Positions 59,814 through 64,000 of a stretch of 64,000 nucleotides of DNA are shown here, in pieces; the first letter of the stretch is position 1; every line of letters starts with the position of its first letter. The stretch spans positions 30,829 to 94,828 of the forward strand of contig JAEEHS010000007.1 in NCBI GenBank assembly GCA_016281015.1. The letters are read 5' to 3'. The position numbers were made by a program, and so were the translations under genes. The DNA comes from Bacteroidales bacterium. Its GTDB lineage: Bacteria > Bacteroidota > Bacteroidia > Bacteroidales > UBA932. The notes under the pieces were generated by a model. That model made no database searches, was not told the origin of the DNA, and saw nothing but the letters and a program-made list of their open reading frames with translations.

Positions 59814-60854
59814 TCACTGCATCTGCCGGATCCTGACATCGATCCCCTCTAGGGCCGCAGGGATTCCGCTGATGTCGGTCTTGCTGTAGTGGTATGGGAT
59901 GAGCACCTTGGGCCGGATGACTTTTGCCGCGCTGATGCACTGCTCGGGAGTCATGGTAAAGGGCTGGTTCACAGGCAGAAACGCCACGTCGATGTCGGTC
60001 AGGCCGGCCATCTGAGGGACATCCTCGGTATCGCCGGCGATGTAGATGCGGAGGCCGTCCATCGTCAGCACATAACCGTTGCCGTTCCCTTTCGGATGGA
60101 ACTTTTCCCGTCCCGGCGTGGTATTGTATGCAGGAACGGCTTCCAGTATGATATCTTCGGGAAACACGCAGCTTTCCCCGTTTCCGATCACCTCTCCCCT
60201 GCCGATCATGTCACGGCTCTTCTGATTGAGGATGAGTCGGGTCTTTTCTCCCGTGAGGGTCGCGATGGTGGCGTCTTCGAGGTGGTCGGGGTGCTCGTGG
60301 GTCACCAGGATATAGTCCGCCTTGGGGAACTCCGTTGCATAATCGGTGTGTTTGCCGTATTCCGCCACGGGGTCCACTTGAATGGAAAGCCCTTTATAGC
60401 GGATTTCCAGGGACCCGTGCTTGATAAGGGTGATGTCCACGGGAAGGCCTCCGTCCGTCAAGAAGCGCTCAAGCTCATATTTTGCAAGCGGTTTTCCCGC
60501 TTCCGTCCATGCGAGATATCCCCCCAGCAGATTCGAGACGGCATATCCCCTCTTTTGCAGGGCCTTTGCCGCCTCCGCACTCCGGCGTCCGGAGCGGCAA
60601 TAGACGAAGACAGGATCCTCTTTCCGCAATTGCTTTTCGGCCATTTCTAGAAATCCGGCAGCCTTCCAGTCGATATTGACCGCAAGGGCCAGGTGTCCTT
60701 CGGCGTATTCTTCCGGGGTGCGGACATCAATAAGCTGGACGGATGGATCTTCTGCGAGTCTTTTTTCGAATTCATCCACGGAAAGGTTTCCATATCCCTT
60801 GCAGGAAAAAATGGAAAAGAACATCAGGGCCAGGGCATTCAGGGATTGTTTCAT
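59814..60854 (-). CDS. Rhodanese and metallo-beta-lactamase-fold fusion lipoprotein
   Basis: 346 residues. The signal MKQSLNALALMFFSIFSC has a lipobox-like Cys at residue 18. Residues 25-130 are a rhodanese domain (QLIDVRTPEEYAEGH, active Cys in VYCRSGRRS, GGYLAWTEAGKPL). Residues about 140-346 are an MBL hydrolase of the UlaG-like type: LVTHEHPDHLED (HxHxDH), IYIAGDTEDVP and VLIPYHYSKTD. Sulfane-sulfur handling linked to hydrolysis of an ester or thioester is possible. The gene lies 2 bp after the M28 peptidase gene. Confidence 0.82.
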   Translation of the reverse strand: MKQSLNALALMFFSIFSCKGYGNLSVDEFEKRLAEDPSVQLIDVRTPEEYAEGHLALAVNIDWKAAGFLEMAEKQLRKEDPVFVYCRSGRRSAEAAKALQKRGYAVSNLLGGYLAWTEAGKPLAKYELERFLTDGGLPVDITLIKHGSLEIRYKGLSIQVDPVAEYGKHTDYATEFPKADYILVTHEHPDHLEDATIATLTGEKTRLILNQKSRDMIGRGEVIGNGESCVFPEDIILEAVPAYNTTPGREKFHPKGNGNGYVLTMDGLRIYIAGDTEDVPQMAGLTDIDVAFLPVNQPFTMTPEQCISAAKVIRPKVLIPYHYSKTDISGIPAALEGIDVRIRQMQ

Positions 60855-60856
60855 AT

Positions 60857-62110
60857 CTACCTATGGTCAATAAAAGCGGTGACTAGTTTGAAAACGGGCT
60901 CATAGCTGTCCCAGCAGACGGTTTTGCGATTGTCGGACGGGGTGTGGTAGTGCGGGAAGGCGTGCCCTTCCTTGTTTTCCAGGAAGATGCATGGCACCCC
61001 GCGGACGGCAAAGGGATAGTGGTCGCTATTGGCGGCCAGGGCCCCGCGATTGAGCGCCTCAAACAGGTGCAGCTCCTGGTTCAGCTTCTCGAACCTGGGG
61101 TACTCTCCCATTCCGGCATCGCTCAACTCACAGTACAGGACAGGGTTGTCGTCTCCGATCATATCAATATTGAAAAGGTATCTGATCTGGCTCAGCGGCA
61201 CGAGGGGATGCTCTGCGAAGTAAGTGGAGCCCCGCAGGTTGGCATCCTCTCCGGAGAAGGCCACGAAATACATATCGAAGGCTGGCCGATGAGTGGCATA
61301 GTGCCTGGCCAGGGTCAAGACAGTCGCCGTACCGGAGGCGTTGTCATTGGCTCCGGGATAATACACTTTCCGGCCCAGATTGCCCAGATGGTCATAATGG
61401 GCCGTAAAGACATAACAGGAGTCGTGCCTCTCCCCCTCCACTTTGGCCACCACGTTAAAGAGTTCATAATCATTGAGAAACTCATTCTCAACGTTTAGTT
61501 TTACGCGCTTCACGTTTTCTATGGCCTCCGGCGTCACCCAGTCGATGGGCTTGTCCACCACCTTCTCTCCGTATGCCTTGAAGAACTTGATGGGAGCCTC
61601 CCAGGTCAATAGAAGGCCGGCGTTGGGGCACTCCCCTGCTTTCTGAAGCTTCGAAAACACTTTGCGATGCTTGTAGGTGAACCAGAAATCGCAACACACC
61701 AGGCAGCCGGCGTTCTCCGCTTTGGCCAAATCGGCCAGAAGCTTATCCCCATCGAAGTTCAGCGTATCCACGTGATACACAGGGAATTCCCCCTTGACTC
61801 CAGGCGAATACTCCCGCATGGAGAAATCCACCCCTGCGCGGAGTTTCTTCCTATCGGCCCACATTTCCATGGCTCCGGGAAAAGTGTTGATGTCGATGGA
61901 AAAGGGCTGGAGCGTCACTTCATCCACCCCGGCTTTCCGGAATTCCCTTTCCAGATATTTCCCGGCCTTGTTGGCACCTCCGCGGGCATAGCCGCGCCCC
62001 TGGTACCTGGAACTGCTGAGCTCTTTGACTGCCCGCTTGAAATACGGCAGGTCCTGCGCATTCAGTTGGAATGCGACCAGTGAAATAAAGATAATAAGCA
62101 ACTTCTTCAT
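60857..62110 (-). CDS. Secreted M28-family metallopeptidase
   Basis: 417 residues. The signal peptide ends in QLNAQD. The core has the two-zinc ligands TAHYDHLG, GANDNASGTATV, AFSGEDANLRGSTYF, NIDMIGDDN and HYHTPSDNRKT. The middle Glu-Glu pair of the family is Glu-Asp here; the first, catalytic Glu is kept. A PA-type insert lies in the first half (GCLVCCDFWFTYKHRKV). It is likely a periplasmic aminopeptidase. It is co-transcribed with the rhodanese-MBL gene. Confidence 0.9.
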   Translation of the reverse strand: MKKLLIIFISLVAFQLNAQDLPYFKRAVKELSSSRYQGRGYARGGANKAGKYLEREFRKAGVDEVTLQPFSIDINTFPGAMEMWADRKKLRAGVDFSMREYSPGVKGEFPVYHVDTLNFDGDKLLADLAKAENAGCLVCCDFWFTYKHRKVFSKLQKAGECPNAGLLLTWEAPIKFFKAYGEKVVDKPIDWVTPEAIENVKRVKLNVENEFLNDYELFNVVAKVEGERHDSCYVFTAHYDHLGNLGRKVYYPGANDNASGTATVLTLARHYATHRPAFDMYFVAFSGEDANLRGSTYFAEHPLVPLSQIRYLFNIDMIGDDNPVLYCELSDAGMGEYPRFEKLNQELHLFEALNRGALAANSDHYPFAVRGVPCIFLENKEGHAFPHYHTPSDNRKTVCWDSYEPVFKLVTAFIDHR

Positions 62111-62181
62111 AGGATGGTAAAGATAATCGGTATTTTATAAAATATCAATCGTTTTGTAACAATTGTCACTATTTCTTGCGC

Positions 62182-62352
62182 ATGGTGCCATATGTGGCTG
62201 GGATTAACCGTCTGCCGGCCGTGCCCGTGCTCACCGGTCCATCTGACTGGACCGGTCACTCCGACTACAAGTCGATGAAGCCCTACATCGACATCGCCGA
62301 AAAAGCCAAGACCGATGCGATGGATGCCATGGAAAAAGCATTAGGCGAATAA
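62182..62352 (+). other. Orphan 56-codon frame, probable 3' remnant of an unknown gene
   Basis: In the 310-bp spacer 62111-62420 an ATG-led frame of 56 codons ends with YIDIAEKAKTDAMDAMEKAL and contains VPVLTGPSDWTGHSDY. The composition and helical tail look like the end of a real protein, but I cannot name it and no promoter or ribosome site precedes it. A perfect 9-bp hairpin (ACCGGTCCA/TGGACCGGT, 62233-62256) falls inside. Confidence 0.3.
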
Positions 62353-62356
62353 ATTA

Positions 62357-62396
62357 TCGGCAAATTTTGTGATTTTTGCCGAAAATTGTATCTTTG
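62357..62396 (+). promoter_or_regulatory. AbiE promoter with overlapping inverted-repeat operator
   Basis: TTTG (62366-62369) and TATCTTTG (62389-62396) are spaced exactly 19 bp apart, a full consensus promoter. An inverted repeat TCGGCAAA (62357-62364) / TTTGCCGA (62375-62382) encloses the -33 element. AbiEi antitoxins of the type IV family are known to bind inverted repeats at their own promoter, so this is a likely autoregulatory operator. Confidence 0.65.
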
Positions 62397-62420
62397 CAAT
62401 AGAATCTGACTACTCCAAAG

Positions 62421-63146
62421 ATGACGATTGAAGAGCAAATAATTGCATACGCAAAAGGCCAGGACTCCTTCACGGTCTCTCAGCTCCAAAACGAGCTGGG
62501 AGATACGCTGAATCTGGACCGACCCCGCCTCAACTGGTATCTGTCCAGACTTGCAGATGAGAAAAAACTCATTCGCATCGCACGTGGGACCTATCAGACG
62601 GCAGAAGGAAAGCGTATCTTTGCGCCCGTTCCCAGTGAAGAAGCAACAATGCTTTTCAATCAGTTCCACGAGCAGTTCCCGGAAATCGGCAAATGCGTCT
62701 ATGAGGGCCCCTGGTTCTTCCAGTTCATGCACCATGTCGCCTCCAACCAAATCACTTACATAGAGGTGGAGAAAGACATTGCCGAAACCGTCTTTCACCA
62801 ACTCCAAGACCAGGGCAAGACCGTCTACATACGTCCAGACAAAGACCTGATATACAACTATATCGACCTTAAAACCCCGGCCATATTCGTAAAGAACCTC
62901 ACCTCAGAATCCCCGCTGCAGCGCATATCCGACGTGCAAATCCCCACCTTGGAGAAGCTCCTCGTAGACATGTACTGTGATTCGGACTTCTACTACCTAC
63001 AAGGCAGCGAGTACTACCACATCATGCACTACGCCCGTTCCCGCTACGCCATCAACCTCTCACGCCTGCAGCGCTATGCCCGCAGGCGCAATGCCGATAA
63101 CAAAATAATCCCCATCTTCGAAAACTGCCTTTATGATATCGACTGA
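62421..63146 (+). CDS. AbiEi-type type IV antitoxin / transcriptional repressor
   Basis: 241 residues. An N-terminal winged helix (DSFTVSQLQNELGDTLNLDR, LNWYLSRLADEKKLIRIARG) is followed by the C-terminal AbiEi-like domain (YEGPWFFQFMHHVASNQITY, VQIPTLEKLLVDMYCDSDFY). It would repress its own promoter and block the nucleotidyltransferase toxin encoded next. The final codons overlap a toxin-type ATG at 63133, the usual AbiE coupling. The reading frame is complete and looks intact. Confidence 0.78.
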   Translation: MTIEEQIIAYAKGQDSFTVSQLQNELGDTLNLDRPRLNWYLSRLADEKKLIRIARGTYQTAEGKRIFAPVPSEEATMLFNQFHEQFPEIGKCVYEGPWFFQFMHHVASNQITYIEVEKDIAETVFHQLQDQGKTVYIRPDKDLIYNYIDLKTPAIFVKNLTSESPLQRISDVQIPTLEKLLVDMYCDSDFYYLQGSEYYHIMHYARSRYAINLSRLQRYARRRNADNKIIPIFENCLYDID

Positions 63147-64000
63147 TTCTCAAGGACTCCCTGAACAGGCTCAGTATAGATGTCGATGTCATCTGCCCTC
63201 CAGGAGAACAAATCCAAAACTATCTCAAAGGCCTGGATGCGCACGGGTTCACAAACATTATCCCTGTCCGCACAGAGCACGGCGGGAAAAAGCTCCCTGC
63301 CAGCCATTACAAGAGTTTCTACGAACTGACCTTCGGAACGGAGAAGATTGACGATGCATTCATCCGTCTGGACGTCCTTTATGAAGAGAATCCTTACACC
63401 AATACCCAGAAGCTCCCCATAGACAGTCCTTTCCTCAAGCAGGAAGGAGCGCCGCTAAAGGTCACGGTGCCTGCAAAAGAAGACATCCTAGGCGACAAAC
63501 TCACAGCCTTCGGTCCCAACTCCATTGGAATTCCGTACTACAAAGAAGAACGTGACGGGAATATGCGCCGATGCTCTCTGGAAATCATCAAGCAGCTTTT
63601 TGACATCAGCCGGCTCTTCGAGGTTGTCGATGACTTCAAGCCTACGTACCATTCTTTCCTGAAGGTCTCCAACGTCGAATTGGGCTACCGGGGAATGGAA
63701 GGCCAGATAACCAAATACTTTGATGATGTCCGGGAATCAGCGCTCTGCCTGTCAACCAGAGGACAGATCGGAGATGGACGCTTTGAGGAGTTCCAGGACG
63801 GCATTACGCGCATTAAGAACTTCATGTACCAGCGCAATTACTATATCGAGCAGGCCGCGGTGGATGCTGCCAAGGTTGCCTATCTGGCTACGTGTTTCCA
63901 GAACGGAATTACGGATATCCGGAAATTCAACAGGGAAACAGATCTCCATGTCATGGAAATCTTCAGCAAGATGCCAAGTCCACTGCAACGTTTCCGGAAA
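63133..64000 (+). pseudogene. AbiEii-type nucleotidyltransferase toxin gene with internal deletion (runs off window)
   Basis: ATG 63133 opens MISTDS, a normal start for this toxin type, but the frame continues into nonsense. In the +1 frame from 63143 genuine toxin sequence runs to the window end without a stop: ILKDSLNRLSIDVDVICPPG, KEDILGDKLTAFGPNSIGIP and ALCLSTRGQIGD. Family members have about 75-80 residues before the LSIDxD motif, including the GGT motif that binds the nucleotide; here these are missing and the frames do not match. No ATG allows translation of the rest except deep inside. The toxin is most likely dead while its antitoxin remains. Confidence 0.75.

Noticed and set aside
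59726-59819. Minus-strand tail reading VEPSVAYVHDQHKKKGWPD as a gene remnant
   Set aside because: It looks protein-like but is short, has no start and no recognisable family. Kept only as a note in case a homologue is found.
62233-62256. Perfect hairpin ACCGGTCCA/TGGACCGGT as a terminator
   Set aside because: No T run follows on either strand. It may simply reflect the repeated Thr-Gly/Trp-Thr-Gly codons of the orphan frame.
1-64000. tRNA, rRNA, integrase or transposase genes
   Set aside because: None could be recognised by eye on either strand. A covariance or profile search would be needed to exclude a divergent tRNA.

Overview
The window is 64 kb of a Bacteroidota chromosome, most likely an uncultured gut or rumen Bacteroidales. 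Evidence: promoters of the TTTG-N19-TAnnTTTG type (best copies at 30578-30608 and 62366-62396); the SDR-type threonine dehydrogenase next to kbl; a 465-residue PLP arginine decarboxylase; a TamL-type lipoprotein; a Tat system with TatA and TatC side by side and no TatB here; split GcvPA/GcvPB; glycine-lipid synthase homologues; DUF5686 and BspA-type surface proteins. Coding density is very high. Seven of eight convergent gene ends overlap or lie within 25 bp.

Layout. 0-16 kb: housekeeping and envelope genes (TrmH-like methyltransferase, speA, tamL, rarA, a GNAT protein, a lipoprotein/outer-membrane pair, lplA, rlmD, a Ca/Na antiporter, mscS, an acyltransferase, queA). 16-18.6 kb: an AT-rich spacer with an inverted repeat, an XRE regulator, a PyrD-like protein and cinA. 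18.6-26.6 kb: a minus-strand run valS, thioesterase, tatA, tatC, ABC-F, DUF2807 adhesin, dipeptidase. 26.6-30.5 kb: DUF3467, kdsC and maf, then divergent tdh and kbl (threonine to glycine plus acetyl-CoA). 30.5-36.6 kb: a candidate 6S-like small RNA, then a lipid operon (GlsB-like, CDP-alcohol phosphatidyltransferase, GlsA-like, SDR, DUF5686). 36.6-46.3 kb: trmO with a GH106-derived lipoprotein, an apparent pseudo-hydrolase, and a glycine-cleavage operon (arginase-like, gcvT, gcvH, gcvPA, gcvPB, lpdA, SEC-C). 46.3-52.1 kb: two surface lipoproteins, one with a 1.5-kb internal duplication. 52.1-55.4 kb: E2-like acyltransferase, acyl-CoA ligase, AlkZ-related protein.

From 55.4 kb to the end the character changes. 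Base composition is visibly AT-richer over about 55.7-58.8 kb, spacers become long, and defence or addiction genes appear in broken form: a LuxR-type HTH remnant, a GNAT toxin with a 50-residue upstream partner, a DUF2075 helicase tail, a PLD/helicase/DUF3427 gene whose helicase core is deleted, and an AbiE locus with an intact antitoxin gene and a toxin gene that has lost the segment that should carry its nucleotidyltransferase motif. Ordinary genes (Nudix, LMW phosphatase, rhodanese-MBL, M28 peptidase) are interleaved. I read this as a hot spot for defence genes now decaying by internal deletion. Assembly error must be excluded first.

No rRNA, tRNA, CRISPR array, transposase or integrase was seen.
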